DNA from: Lachnospiraceae bacterium
GTDB lineage: Bacteria > Bacillota > Clostridia > Lachnospirales > Lachnospiraceae
Direction: 5' to 3'
DNA: 41,143 nt
Assembly: GCA_021205385.1 (NCBI GenBank)
Contig: JAJPXQ010000135.1
Location: 1 to 41,143, forward strand
Shown in pieces: positions 22,753-31,278 of this stretch (positions within the stretch are counted from its first letter, which is position 1; every line of letters begins with the position of its first letter). A program made the position numbers and the translations under genes. A model generated the notes under the pieces. That model saw only the letters and a program-made list of their open reading frames with translations, was not told where the DNA came from and did not search any database.

Positions 22753-23649
22753 TTACTGATATTTGCGCAGTTCTTCGATATAAATTTGCGCCAATGGGGA
22801 TAACTCCCTTCCTTTATTGATCAGATAGCCAATTTCTATCACATCGCTAACAGCAAGAGGCACGGAAACAATCGAGTCTCCGTGAAGATACTTTGGATAA
22901 ATGCCGCTCGAAATCGTATATGCATCCAAACCGATCATCAGATTAACAATTGCCGCCCGATCGCTTACCTTAATGCTTTTTTCCGCATACTCTGTGCTGA
23001 GGATTTCCTCTGAAAAGTTGGACGATTCATAAGCCCCCTGGATAAAATTTAACCTTGGATACCCTTTTAACTCTTCTAAAATAATTTCCTCTTTCTTCGC
23101 CAATGGGTGGGTTTTGTTTAAAAAGACATGGGGCTTCGCGCTCAGGAGCGGATGAAACTCCATGCCGCCATCAGCAAAAATCTTCGTAAGAACATCTCGA
23201 TTTGCTTCTGAAAGAAACAGGATTCCAACATCGCAAAACCGGTTTTTTACATCCTCAATAATCTGATGCGTCTTCGTCTCATTTAGAATGAATTCATATT
23301 TGTCCTGCCCAAATTTCTGAACCATTTCGACAAAGGCATTTGCCGTAAATGTATAATGCTGTGTTGAAACGCAAAAGCGCTGTTTTTCAGTTTCATTATT
23401 TACATACTTTGCTTCCAGCAAATCCATTTGCTGAATGACCTGCCTGGCATATCCCGCAAATTCCATACCCTCATCTGTAAGTGTCGCCCCATTTCTATTA
23501 CGATGAAAGATTGTAATTTTGGCCTCTTGTTCTATCTCCTTCAATGCGCTTGAAAGACTTGGCTGAGATATAAATAATTTTCTGGCTGCTTCTGTGATCG
23601 AACCTGTTTCTGCCACTGTGATCACATATTTTAGTTGCTGCAAAGTCAA
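22753..23649 (-). CDS. LysR-family transcriptional regulator
   Basis: This 298-aa LysR has an HTH at 1-60 (TLQQLKYVITVAETGSITEA, FISQPSLSSALKEIEQEA) and an effector domain. The start is a TTG with GAGGTGAT six bases upstream; the nearby ATG is out of frame and stops at once. It likely controls the adjacent LysE exporter. Unlike most LysR/target pairs, the two genes run in the same direction. Confidence 0.9.
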   Translation of the reverse strand: MTLQQLKYVITVAETGSITEAARKLFISQPSLSSALKEIEQEAKITIFHRNRNGATLTDEGMEFAGYARQVIQQMDLLEAKYVNNETEKQRFCVSTQHYTFTANAFVEMVQKFGQDKYEFILNETKTHQIIEDVKNRFCDVGILFLSEANRDVLTKIFADGGMEFHPLLSAKPHVFLNKTHPLAKKEEIILEELKGYPRLNFIQGAYESSNFSEEILSTEYAEKSIKVSDRAAIVNLMIGLDAYTISSGIYPKYLHGDSIVSVPLAVSDVIEIGYLINKGRELSPLAQIYIEELRKYQ

Positions 23650-23727
23650 CTCATATCACCTCGTCATATGCTGATAAATCCCGATTTTTTGTTCTGCTTA
23701 ACTTTCCGATAAGCTGGGGTCTGTCGC

Positions 23728-23898
23728 TTAATCACTCTTTTCCTGCTGCAAAAGTGATATTGCGAAACACGCAAGCCCAATTCCCAGCATTGCCACTGTC
23801 GCCTCGGTTTCTATTTGTTTCAAAACTAAAAGCACTGCCACAACAATACCCATTGCCAATCCGACGCCTTTAAAAACTGTGTTTATAATTTGATTCAC
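23728..23898 (-). CDS. Small two-helix membrane protein
   Basis: A 56-aa protein with two hydrophobic segments (VFKGVGLAMGIVVAVLLVL and ATVAMLGIGLACFAISLL) and a charged tail. I take a GTG at 23898 as start, 44 bp after the phosphoesterase stop. The ribosome-binding site is weak, so the start is uncertain and the frame is open further upstream. No family recognised. Confidence 0.5.
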   Translation of the reverse strand: MNQIINTVFKGVGLAMGIVVAVLLVLKQIETEATVAMLGIGLACFAISLLQQEKSD

Positions 23899-23942
23899 TT
23901 CATTGGATCGTTCATGGCCACCTGTAAGTTTCCCTGGTTCCT

Positions 23943-24680
23943 TTACAGAATCCTCTCCGGACAAAAGTTCAGGAAATCTCCGGAAACCAGATGATACGTG
24001 ACCCCATGATAGTTTCCGCGAATGCTGTCCCCAAAGCGGCTTTCCCCGTGGCAATGGGCATACACCACATGTTCCACATGATATTGTTCCGCAATCCGTG
24101 TAAAGGCACTGTCTGTCTCGATGATGCTGGTCGGCGGATAATGCAGAAACAGAATAAATTTGCGATATCCCGCCGACGATGCCGCATCAAAAGAGGTCTG
24201 TAATCTTATCATTTCCCGCTCAATCAGCTTTTTCGCGCGCTCCTCCTGTGCTTTATCCCAGTCGATAATTCTGCCTTTTCGATCCAGATAAAAAGGACCT
24301 TCAAACGCGTACCCTTTGGTCCCTACCAGCGCATAATCTTCATATGCATAATAATTGTTCTGCAGGAACGCGAGTCTCCCCTGATATTCCCGATTCAACC
24401 GCGCAGTCTTCTTCACGTTCCAGAACATATCGTGGTTGCCCCGGAGCAGAATCTTCCGACCCGGAAGCGCCTCGATAAATGCGAGATCCTCCCTGCATTC
24501 TTCCAGGTTTCTCCCCCAGGAATGATCTCCGGTAATGACGATCGTATCCTCCGGACAAACCAGCTTATTACAGTTCTTCTGGATTTTCTCTTCATGCCCT
24601 CTCCAGACTCTCCCGAACATATCCATCGGTTTATTAGCCTGGAAGGAAAGATGAAAATCACCGATCGCGTATAGTGCCAT
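23943..24680 (-). CDS. Metallophosphoesterase
   Basis: This 245-aa protein is a calcineurin-like phosphoesterase. Its motifs in order are GDFH (7-10), GDHSWG, GNHD, LHYPP and AHCHG, a complete binuclear metal site. AAGGAG is five bases before the ATG at 24680; a GTG six bases upstream is too close to the site. It resembles a clade of bacterial phosphohydrolases of unknown physiological substrate. The small membrane protein gene follows closely. Confidence 0.9.
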   Translation of the reverse strand: MALYAIGDFHLSFQANKPMDMFGRVWRGHEEKIQKNCNKLVCPEDTIVITGDHSWGRNLEECREDLAFIEALPGRKILLRGNHDMFWNVKKTARLNREYQGRLAFLQNNYYAYEDYALVGTKGYAFEGPFYLDRKGRIIDWDKAQEERAKKLIEREMIRLQTSFDAASSAGYRKFILFLHYPPTSIIETDSAFTRIAEQYHVEHVVYAHCHGESRFGDSIRGNYHGVTYHLVSGDFLNFCPERIL

Positions 24681-24824
24681 AAACACTCCTTATCTCCACG
24701 AGAAAAATTTTCAAAAAATATATTCGATGCTTCTCTATCGTTCGATCAGTATATCTCCCTCGACACATCATGCCCAGATGCATAAATATTCATTGCAACA
24801 AGTCGAAAAACTGGAATTTACCGC

Positions 24825-25364
24825 TTACGTATCCAACTGACAGAAATATAAGGTATTGGTATCCGTGTCATATAATCCTAATGTGAAATTAAATGAATTT
24901 CTATGCAAAATATCCTCTTCTGTTGCCTTTCCTTCTTCGGCTTGTCGATCGATCAGCAGGTAATAGCCGTTCTGAATTTCCGGCACTAACGGATTCCCAT
25001 TTTCATCCGTCAAATAAGGGCCCATTTTGCTCTTTTCATCTTCTATACCATACACCAGAATCAGCACAGTCTCATCAAAGGGAAAGGCTTTCCATTCTGC
25101 CTTGCTTTGTATTTCTTCCAAAACAGTATCATCCTCGAAATTAAGTACTATGCAGGAAGCGCCGTCTCCATTTCCGCTGTGCGTATCGTAATTGGACGCT
25201 TCTCTGCCACCGGAAACATCAAGGTCAAGCGCTTCCGAAACCGTATCCTGTGTGCTTTTTGCACCACAGCCGTTAAAGACAAGCGGTATCAGCAGAATCA
25301 AAAACACACTGACAACACGTGCATGAATTGTTTTTATGGCATTCGGTTTGTGTTCTTTCTTCAT
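24825..25364 (-). CDS. Lipoprotein of unknown function
   Basis: This 179-aa protein has a basic N-terminus, a hydrophobic stretch (VVSVFLILLIPLVF) and a lipobox ending NGC at about residue 33, so it should be a membrane-anchored lipoprotein. The mature part is Asp/Glu-rich and carries no motif I recognise. ATGGAGGCC precedes the ATG. Confidence 0.7.
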   Translation of the reverse strand: MKKEHKPNAIKTIHARVVSVFLILLIPLVFNGCGAKSTQDTVSEALDLDVSGGREASNYDTHSGNGDGASCIVLNFEDDTVLEEIQSKAEWKAFPFDETVLILVYGIEDEKSKMGPYLTDENGNPLVPEIQNGYYLLIDRQAEEGKATEEDILHRNSFNFTLGLYDTDTNTLYFCQLDT

Positions 25365-25478
25365 GTCAGGCCTCCATTCAGCTCTGCTTTTCCGACATCC
25401 AAACTCGCAAACGCTTCGCTTTTTGCTCGTATCCCTCGCTCCGCTCGGTCAATTCCGATTTTTCTATTCCTTTTTCCA

Positions 25479-25680
25479 CTACATAACATCTTCAGTTGCA
25501 TCGACAGGCAGGATCGCTTTTCGGTTCCCAATCAGATAGGTGATGCCAACTGTATCCGCCAGGAACCATCCAATCGGAATGGCCCACCAGATTCCCGCCA
25601 CTCCAATAGAGGGAACCGGTGACAAAAGATACGCAAGCGCCTTCAATGTGCAGGTAACGCACGCCTTCCTCTGCTCCGTT
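25479..25680 (-). pseudogene. C-terminal remnant of a MATE-family efflux transporter
   Basis: A 67-codon open frame reads LKALAYLLSPVPSIGVAGIW, then WAIPIGWFLADTVGITYLIG, and ends at a TAG (25479-25481). The PxxGxxGIWWAIPIGWxLAD pattern is the last two TM helices of Na+-driven MATE transporters, which are about 450 aa. The frame begins against the stop of the HAD gene with no start codon. It is a deletion remnant; the breakpoint probably lies at 25680. Confidence 0.65.
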
Positions 25681-26332
25681 ACAGCGACAGCAAAACCTCC
25701 TGAAGCTCATCAACCGACTGGACAATCCTGAACGGTCTTTCCGAAAGCAGCTCCTGCATCGTCCCGTAGCCATAGGATACGGCTATACAGGGGATTCCAT
25801 TTTTCCTGGCTCCGATAATGTCATGCTCTTTATCACCAACCATAACGATGTTTTCCCGCTTTTCGCCTGCGTTCAGTCTCGTCAGTGCCTCCGCAATCAC
25901 GTCCGCTTTCTCGGTCCTTTTTTCATCCATCGTAGCGCCGACGACTTCCTCAAAATAATCCCGGATGTGAAAATGCTCCAGTATTTTCAGCACATAAAAT
26001 TCCGGTTTGGAAGAGGCCACCACCAACGTGTTGCCCTTCTCTTTTAAAATTTTCAGCATCTCTTCGATCCCGGGATAGGGCCGGTTCTCAAAGATACCGA
26101 TCGTCGCGTACCGTTCTCTGTAATACACGACCGCTTTTTCCGCTTCCATCCTGCTCATCCCGGAATATTCCATAAACTGCTCAATCAGAGGCGGCCCGAT
26201 AAACACGCGAAGCTTTGCAGCATCGGCCTCCGGTTTCCCCATTTTCTCAAGGGCATACTGAACCGATTTTATGATTCCTTCCCCAGACTCTGTTAATGTT
26301 CCGTCCAAATCAAATAAAATACACGTTCTCAT
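25679..26332 (-). CDS. HAD-superfamily phosphatase (phosphoglycolate-phosphatase-like)
   Basis: This 217-aa HAD hydrolase has FDLDGTLTESGEG near residue 7 (two catalytic Asp), a helical cap, the Ser/Thr motif VVASSKP, and Lys plus Asp-Asp motifs in KADVIAEAL and MVGDKEHDIIGARKNGI. It resembles phosphoglycolate phosphatase or pyrophosphatase PpaX-like members. The ATG at 26332 has GGAAGGAAAAT upstream. Its stop touches a transporter remnant. Confidence 0.88.
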   Translation of the reverse strand: MRTCILFDLDGTLTESGEGIIKSVQYALEKMGKPEADAAKLRVFIGPPLIEQFMEYSGMSRMEAEKAVVYYRERYATIGIFENRPYPGIEEMLKILKEKGNTLVVASSKPEFYVLKILEHFHIRDYFEEVVGATMDEKRTEKADVIAEALTRLNAGEKRENIVMVGDKEHDIIGARKNGIPCIAVSYGYGTMQELLSERPFRIVQSVDELQEVLLSL

Positions 26333-26386
26333 ATTTTCCTTCCACTGTTCCCAATATAACAGAATTTTATAAAAAATCAACTTTTC

Positions 26387-26430
26387 AAAAAAACACCCGT
26401 CCACTTGTCATATGTCAAGTAGACGGGCGT
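26387..26430 (-). terminator. Strong terminator closing the decarboxylase/glycoside operon
   Basis: On the minus strand, arms of 14-15 bp (CACCCGTCCACTTG at 26394-26407 with CAAGTAGACGGGCG at 26416-26429, one mismatch) surround an 8-nt loop and are followed by seven U (26387-26393). This marks the 3' end of the long operon that starts at the symporter gene. Confidence 0.9.
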
Positions 26431-26464
26431 AAATTTACGCAAAATATTCGCCAGACTCCGCGTT

Positions 26465-26836
26465 TCAGCTGGAGGCCAGAATCATCTCCTTCAATTCTCT
26501 GCAGGCCTTCAGAATTTCCTCGATCATCTCCGGACTGATCCCGTCAAGGTGGATCCCGCAGCTGCAGACCACGGTGCAGTTTTTCTGAGTGGCAACCGCC
26601 TCCGCGATCTCACGGGCGACCACTTCCTCCTTATGTCCCAGGCAGTTCAGCACGGAAGTCGTCGCGCTAACGCCTTTTCCTGTCAGGCTGGGGCGCGCCG
26701 CGGAAAGACAGACGGAGCCGACATGTCCACCCACCTCATCCCACAGACAGACCGTGTAATCCCTGCCCATCTCGATCACTTCGCAGTGCAGCATGGTCCC
26801 GCACACGGATTTCTCATAATGCCGCCTCATCCCCAT
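26465..26836 (-). CDS. LpdD-like prenylated-flavin chaperone / decarboxylase small subunit
   Basis: This 123-aa protein resembles LpdD-type proteins encoded with UbiX and UbiD homologues in gallate and hydroxybenzoate decarboxylase operons. The conserved middle GHVGSVCLSAARPSLTGKG, then VSATTSVLNCLGHKEEVVA, and the C-terminal GIHLDGISPEMIEEIL fit the family. LpdD-like proteins are thought to help pass prenylated FMN from the prenyltransferase to the decarboxylase. The gene overlaps the end of the ubiX-like gene by ten bases and is the last of the operon. Confidence 0.78.
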   Translation of the reverse strand: MGMRRHYEKSVCGTMLHCEVIEMGRDYTVCLWDEVGGHVGSVCLSAARPSLTGKGVSATTSVLNCLGHKEEVVAREIAEAVATQKNCTVVCSCGIHLDGISPEMIEEILKACRELKEMILASS

Positions 26837-27387
26837 CTTCTGAAATCCTCCGTTTCAATTCCAAAGGGCTGCAGCAGTCTTCCCACAATCTGTCGTTCCA
26901 TCTCCGCGAGGCTCCCTGGATTGTGATAATAGGTGAGCACCGGCGGCATGAGAAAGACGCCCGGAATCCGCGAAAGCTTCAGCATGTTTTCCAGATGAAT
27001 CGAGCTTAAGGGCGTCTCCCGCACCGCAAGAACGAGCTTTCGCTGCTCCTTGATCGTCACATCCGCCGCACGCAGCAGCAGGTTGTCGCTGTAACCATTC
27101 GCGATGCCGCTGACCGTCTTCATGGCGCAGGGAAGGATGATCATGCCGTCTGTCGGAAAACTGCCGCTCGCGACCGCCGCGCCGATATCGCTGTTGTCAT
27201 AGCTCACGTCCGCGAGCGCGCGGATATCGTCCGCGTCAAGGTCACTCTCGTACTTTGCGGTCAGCTCTGCTCCCCGGGTGAAAATGACATGCGTCTCCAC
27301 CTCCGGATTTTTCTTCAGTTCTTTCAAAAGGCATACGGCCAACGGAAAGCCGCTGGCTCCGCTGATGCCCACAATCAGACGTTTCAT
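26827..27387 (-). CDS. UbiX/LpdB flavin prenyltransferase
   Basis: This 186-aa UbiX-family enzyme joins dimethylallyl phosphate to FMN, producing the prenylated FMN that UbiD decarboxylases need. The N-terminal GISGASG (7-13) binds the flavin phosphate. LPCAMKTVSGIANGYSDNLL, LVLAVRETPLSSIHLENML and MPPVLTYYHNP are family motifs. Its ATG overlaps the stop of the decarboxylase gene in the ATGA arrangement, so they are coupled. Confidence 0.95.
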   Translation of the reverse strand: MKRLIVGISGASGFPLAVCLLKELKKNPEVETHVIFTRGAELTAKYESDLDADDIRALADVSYDNSDIGAAVASGSFPTDGMIILPCAMKTVSGIANGYSDNLLLRAADVTIKEQRKLVLAVRETPLSSIHLENMLKLSRIPGVFLMPPVLTYYHNPGSLAEMERQIVGRLLQPFGIETEDFRRWG

Positions 27388-28862
27388 ATTTTCATCTCGT
27401 CAGCCCACTTCTCCATGTCGATGTCCATGAACTTCGCACGTTCGAAGCGTTCTTTCTGGTCATAGGGTACCGTGCAGTCGAAGATCGCCTTGCAGGCCAC
27501 GCCCACCGCGCGGATATCCGGCGTGTACTCGGGATTGTTCGATGGGTCGAGCGGATGGCACTGCACGCCCGGTATCATGATAATATCCTTGTCCGCCTGG
27601 AAGCGCGTCGTCATCGCCCACAGCACATCCTTGATGTCAAAGGGATCGACGTCTTCATCTACCAGAAATACATGTTTGAGCTCTGCGAAGGCGCTGAAAG
27701 CCAACAAGCCCGCCTGTCTCTGCCGCCCTTCATCGGAAGGCATTGTCTTTTTGAACTGCATGACCGCAATGTATTTTCCACCGCCTGAGGAGGCACAGTA
27801 CACATTCTTAAGTCTGCCGGGCATGGCCTTCTCCACCATGGCGAGGATACTGGCCTCTGTCGGAATACCCGCCATGGAAACGTGCTCCTCGGACGGTCCG
27901 ATGCAGGTCTGCATAATCGGGTTCCGGCGCGTTGTGACCGCCTTGACCTTGATGATCGGCAGCTCCGGATTGGCCGGTCCGCAGTATCCGGGGAACTCGG
28001 GCATCGCCTTGCCGGTGCCGGACTGAATATCTTCCTGGATCCTTCTCCCCGGCAGCACCTCTCCCTCGATCACATACTCCGCGTTCGCGATCGCGCGCTC
28101 ATTGATCGTCAGACATTTCACCAGCTCCACTGGTTTCTTCCGGATCGCGCCCGCAGCCTGCAGCTCGTCATAACCGAGCGGCGTCGTAGGCGGCTCAAAA
28201 CAGGCCGCAATCTCGATCGCCGGATCTACTCCGATCGAAATCGAGATGGGAAGCGGCTCATTCCGCGCTTCCGCCAGCTCATAGAAATGTCCGATATGGC
28301 GCGCGCCCGGCTGGAAGAAAATCGAAATCTCATCCTTGCTCTGCAGGCACATGCGGTGAATCGTCACATCCGAGGTCCCGGTCTCCGGGCTCGTCGCGTA
28401 GCACATGCCGAGCGTGATATAGGGGCCGGCGTCCTCCTCCGTGTTTGTCGGGGCCGGAACCAGCTTCCTCACATCAAAGTCGGGATCCGTTGCCAGATGC
28501 ACGATTTCCTGGCACTTTGCCTGCTCATTCGGGATCACAACCGGCGGCAGCGGGTTAGATACGCTGTCCTTCAGCAGAAATCCCAGCTTCTGCGGCTCAC
28601 AGTCCAGCAGCGCTCCCACGCGCTTTCTGCTCGCCAGCACCCCGATCGCAACGCGCGCGTCCGGGTGTCCTTTCACATTGTTAAATACCATCGCCGGGCC
28701 TTCCTTTGTGGGACGCATCACCGTCCCGCCTGCTCCCACGTGGCGATAAACGCCGGAGAGCTCCGCCATCGGCTCGACCTCCACATCCGTTTCCAGCAAC
28801 TGCCCCGGCATCGTCTTTAAAAATTCCAGAGCCGAGCGCAGGCTGTCTACCTGATTTCCCAT
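27384..28862 (-). CDS. UbiD-family hydroxyarylic-acid decarboxylase (LpdC/gallate-decarboxylase-like)
   Basis: This 492-aa UbiD-family enzyme uses prenylated FMN for non-oxidative aromatic decarboxylation. Arg170 (in TIHRM) and an acidic pair in AEYVIEGE (about 262-268) lie where the catalytic residues are expected. N-terminal ETDVEVEPMAELSGVYRHVG and GPSEEHVSMAGIPTEASIL are signatures I associate with the LpdC/4-hydroxybenzoate-decarboxylase branch, not with ubiquinone UbiD. In this operon with a tannase-like esterase, gallate or protocatechuate is the natural guess, but the substrate is inferred. AGGAGG precedes the ATG. Confidence 0.9.
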   Translation of the reverse strand: MGNQVDSLRSALEFLKTMPGQLLETDVEVEPMAELSGVYRHVGAGGTVMRPTKEGPAMVFNNVKGHPDARVAIGVLASRKRVGALLDCEPQKLGFLLKDSVSNPLPPVVIPNEQAKCQEIVHLATDPDFDVRKLVPAPTNTEEDAGPYITLGMCYATSPETGTSDVTIHRMCLQSKDEISIFFQPGARHIGHFYELAEARNEPLPISISIGVDPAIEIAACFEPPTTPLGYDELQAAGAIRKKPVELVKCLTINERAIANAEYVIEGEVLPGRRIQEDIQSGTGKAMPEFPGYCGPANPELPIIKVKAVTTRRNPIMQTCIGPSEEHVSMAGIPTEASILAMVEKAMPGRLKNVYCASSGGGKYIAVMQFKKTMPSDEGRQRQAGLLAFSAFAELKHVFLVDEDVDPFDIKDVLWAMTTRFQADKDIIMIPGVQCHPLDPSNNPEYTPDIRAVGVACKAIFDCTVPYDQKERFERAKFMDIDMEKWADEMKI

Positions 28863-28875
28863 AGCTTTCCTCCTT

Positions 28876-31263
28876 TTATTTTACAGCCTCTGTAAGTTCT
28901 CCCCGCAGAAGAACCTTCTTTCCGCAGAGTTCCAGACTGACGTCCTCCGTCCCTGTGAGATTCTTCACTCTTACCTTTTCATGATCCGCCGACACTTCCA
29001 GTTTCTGGCCCCGCCAGAGAATCGTATATACCAGGCGGCTCCATTCCTTCGGAAGGAAGGGGGCGATGCGAAGCTCTCCGCCGAGCATGCGCAGTCCGCC
29101 GAAGCCATAGACCACGCCCTGCCAGATCCCGCCGAACGAAGCGGTATGGATCCCCGCATTCGAGCTGCTCATGACCGGTCCCAGATCAATCTGTGCGGAT
29201 TTCTCAAAGAGATCATAGGCCATCTCGCCTTCCCGCATATCCGCGGCCAGCACCGCGTGCGTACAGAGGGAAAGCGACGAATCGTGCAGTGTCCTCGCCG
29301 CGTAGTATTCCCAGGTCGCAGCCTTGACCTCGTGTGGGAACAGCTCCTCCAGCAGGAAAAACAGCACCAGCACATCCGCCTGCTTGCTGACCTGTATCTG
29401 ATTGATCTGGGTCAGATTATAGTCGCGGAAAATCCCGTTCACGAAATCCTGCGACCTGTACTTGGACAGATCGATATCCTTCAGTGTCAGATAGGTGGAG
29501 TCCTGAGGCAGAATTCCCTGTTCATTCGGCACCGGCAGAAATACCCTGTCCACCTTTTCCGTCCACTGCTGATAATATGCCTCGAGATCCAGCTTCCCAC
29601 ACAGCCGCGCAAAGAGCTCCGGTTTCTGTTCCTTCAGAAGCTCATAGTATTCCATTGCCTTGCGGATGTTCCACACCGCGAGATAGTTTGTGAAGGCATT
29701 GTCGGTCTTATGCTCCTTGTACTCGTCGGGTCCCACCACGTCGCAGATATGATAGAGGCCGTCGTCCGTGACTGTCTCCGAAAATTCGGTCACGCCGGTC
29801 TCCGGGTTGATGCTCTCGTGAATCTGACGGCACTTGTCCTCCAGTCTCGACACCCAGAAACGCGCCGTGTCAAAGATCAGCTCATAGCCGTAGCGCTCCA
29901 TATAATCCTCGTCTCCGGTGATCGCGTAATACTGCCACACACCGAAGGCTACATCCGCCGTAATATGCTGCTCGATAAATCCCGACCATACCTTGATGGG
30001 AAGTCCCGTGACGATATCCACATCCTGATATTCCGGCGTTACCTCGCCGTCGTCCAGCCACGCGGACTCCCAGGGAAACATCGCTCCCTGATAGCCATTG
30101 TGCTCCGCCTTCCGGTGGGCACCCGGCAGAGACAGATAACGGTACTCCTCCAGCTTGCGGGCCGCTTCCGGCTGCGTGAAAATATAGTAGGGAAGCAGGA
30201 AAATCTCGGTGTCCCAGAAGCAATGCCCCCGGTAACCCTCGCCAGAAAGTCCCTTTGCGCCGATATTCAGCCGGTTGTCATGCGCCGGCACCATCAGCCG
30301 CAGATGATACTGCGCAAAACGGATCGCGAACTGATCGAAATCATTTCCCTCGATCGTGATGGGGATTCTGTCCCAGACCTCCCGTTTCCAGGCAGCCCCG
30401 GTTTCCGCTGCGAGCGCGTCATACCCCAGCTCCAGCAGTCCCTTCAGATCCGCGAGGGATCTTGTCTGCAATTCAGAAACGGCCACGCCTTCCGCGTCAA
30501 AATCCCGCGTTGTGAAGACGTTGCAGTACTTTTCGATCGTCAGCGTTTCTCCCTGCTCCGCCTCCAGCTCGTATCCGCCGTACACCTTCCGCAGCTCCAT
30601 ATACACCTGCGTCGGGACGTCCAGCTCCTCGCCGTTCTTCGCAAAACGGTGCACCGTGTTCAGCACAAAGCTGATGCCGGACTCCGTCGTCTTCGGCACA
30701 AACTGCATGTATCTGTTTTCATAGAAGCGTTTGTCGCCGTCCGTAAAATGCTGTGCGCCGGTGTTGGTGACGCGCCCGTCGATACCAGAGCGGACTCTGA
30801 TTTCCAGTTTTCCGGAGAGCGGCGTGATCTCCACGCGGCTCGCGAAATCATGAAGCCGCTCAAGAGACACGGCTCTGCGAAAATGGAGTCTCACCCGGTC
30901 GCCCTTCGGCGAGGTCCATACGACCTTCCTCGTAAGCTCTGCTTTCCGGATGTCAAGCTCCCTTTCGTATTCCTCGATTTTCCCCTGTTCCAGATTGAAG
31001 CGCACGCCGTTCAGCCACAGCTCGATCGCCGTCATGTCCGGGGCATTCGGGAGCTCGGTCACCGCGGTCGGGTCAGATTTATTGAAAGTTCCGCCGACCA
31101 GCAGATCCCGCGTTTCATGCAGGTACTTCTCCTCCGTCGCGCTGCGCAGCCCGAGATAGCCGTTTCCCAGCGACATTACCGCCTCGCACTTTCCAAGCTG
31201 TTCTTCGTCAAAACAGTCCTCCCGGAGAATCCAGTCGTTTATCTTACTGTAATCCATTCCCAT
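28876..31263 (-). CDS. GH65 alpha-glucoside phosphorylase (maltose/kojibiose/nigerose type)
   Basis: This 795-aa glycoside hydrolase family 65 protein is of normal length. It has an N-terminal beta-sandwich, the (alpha/alpha)6 barrel with FWDTEIFLLPYYIF at about 349-362, the catalytic Glu514 in VVGPDEYKEH, and the substrate/phosphate region SKQADVLVLFF. Members split alpha-glucosides with phosphate, giving beta-glucose-1-phosphate. The nearby beta-phosphoglucomutase would turn that into glucose-6-phosphate, strong contextual support. The bond specificity (maltose, kojibiose, nigerose or trehalose type) cannot be read here. GGGGAG precedes the ATG. Confidence 0.93.
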   Translation of the reverse strand: MGMDYSKINDWILREDCFDEEQLGKCEAVMSLGNGYLGLRSATEEKYLHETRDLLVGGTFNKSDPTAVTELPNAPDMTAIELWLNGVRFNLEQGKIEEYERELDIRKAELTRKVVWTSPKGDRVRLHFRRAVSLERLHDFASRVEITPLSGKLEIRVRSGIDGRVTNTGAQHFTDGDKRFYENRYMQFVPKTTESGISFVLNTVHRFAKNGEELDVPTQVYMELRKVYGGYELEAEQGETLTIEKYCNVFTTRDFDAEGVAVSELQTRSLADLKGLLELGYDALAAETGAAWKREVWDRIPITIEGNDFDQFAIRFAQYHLRLMVPAHDNRLNIGAKGLSGEGYRGHCFWDTEIFLLPYYIFTQPEAARKLEEYRYLSLPGAHRKAEHNGYQGAMFPWESAWLDDGEVTPEYQDVDIVTGLPIKVWSGFIEQHITADVAFGVWQYYAITGDEDYMERYGYELIFDTARFWVSRLEDKCRQIHESINPETGVTEFSETVTDDGLYHICDVVGPDEYKEHKTDNAFTNYLAVWNIRKAMEYYELLKEQKPELFARLCGKLDLEAYYQQWTEKVDRVFLPVPNEQGILPQDSTYLTLKDIDLSKYRSQDFVNGIFRDYNLTQINQIQVSKQADVLVLFFLLEELFPHEVKAATWEYYAARTLHDSSLSLCTHAVLAADMREGEMAYDLFEKSAQIDLGPVMSSSNAGIHTASFGGIWQGVVYGFGGLRMLGGELRIAPFLPKEWSRLVYTILWRGQKLEVSADHEKVRVKNLTGTEDVSLELCGKKVLLRGELTEAVK

Positions 31264-31278
31264 GGTTTTCTCCCCATA

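Noticed and set aside
25365-25478. GAGCGGAGCGAGG-rich leader before the lipoprotein as a riboswitch
   Set aside because: No known riboswitch consensus could be recognised; the short GAGCG repeats alone do not support it.
27384-28862. Ubiquinone-biosynthesis UbiD
   Set aside because: Sequence signatures and the LpdD partner point to the hydroxyarylic-acid (LpdC) branch, and no other ubiquinone genes occur. An anaerobic Firmicute would not make ubiquinone.
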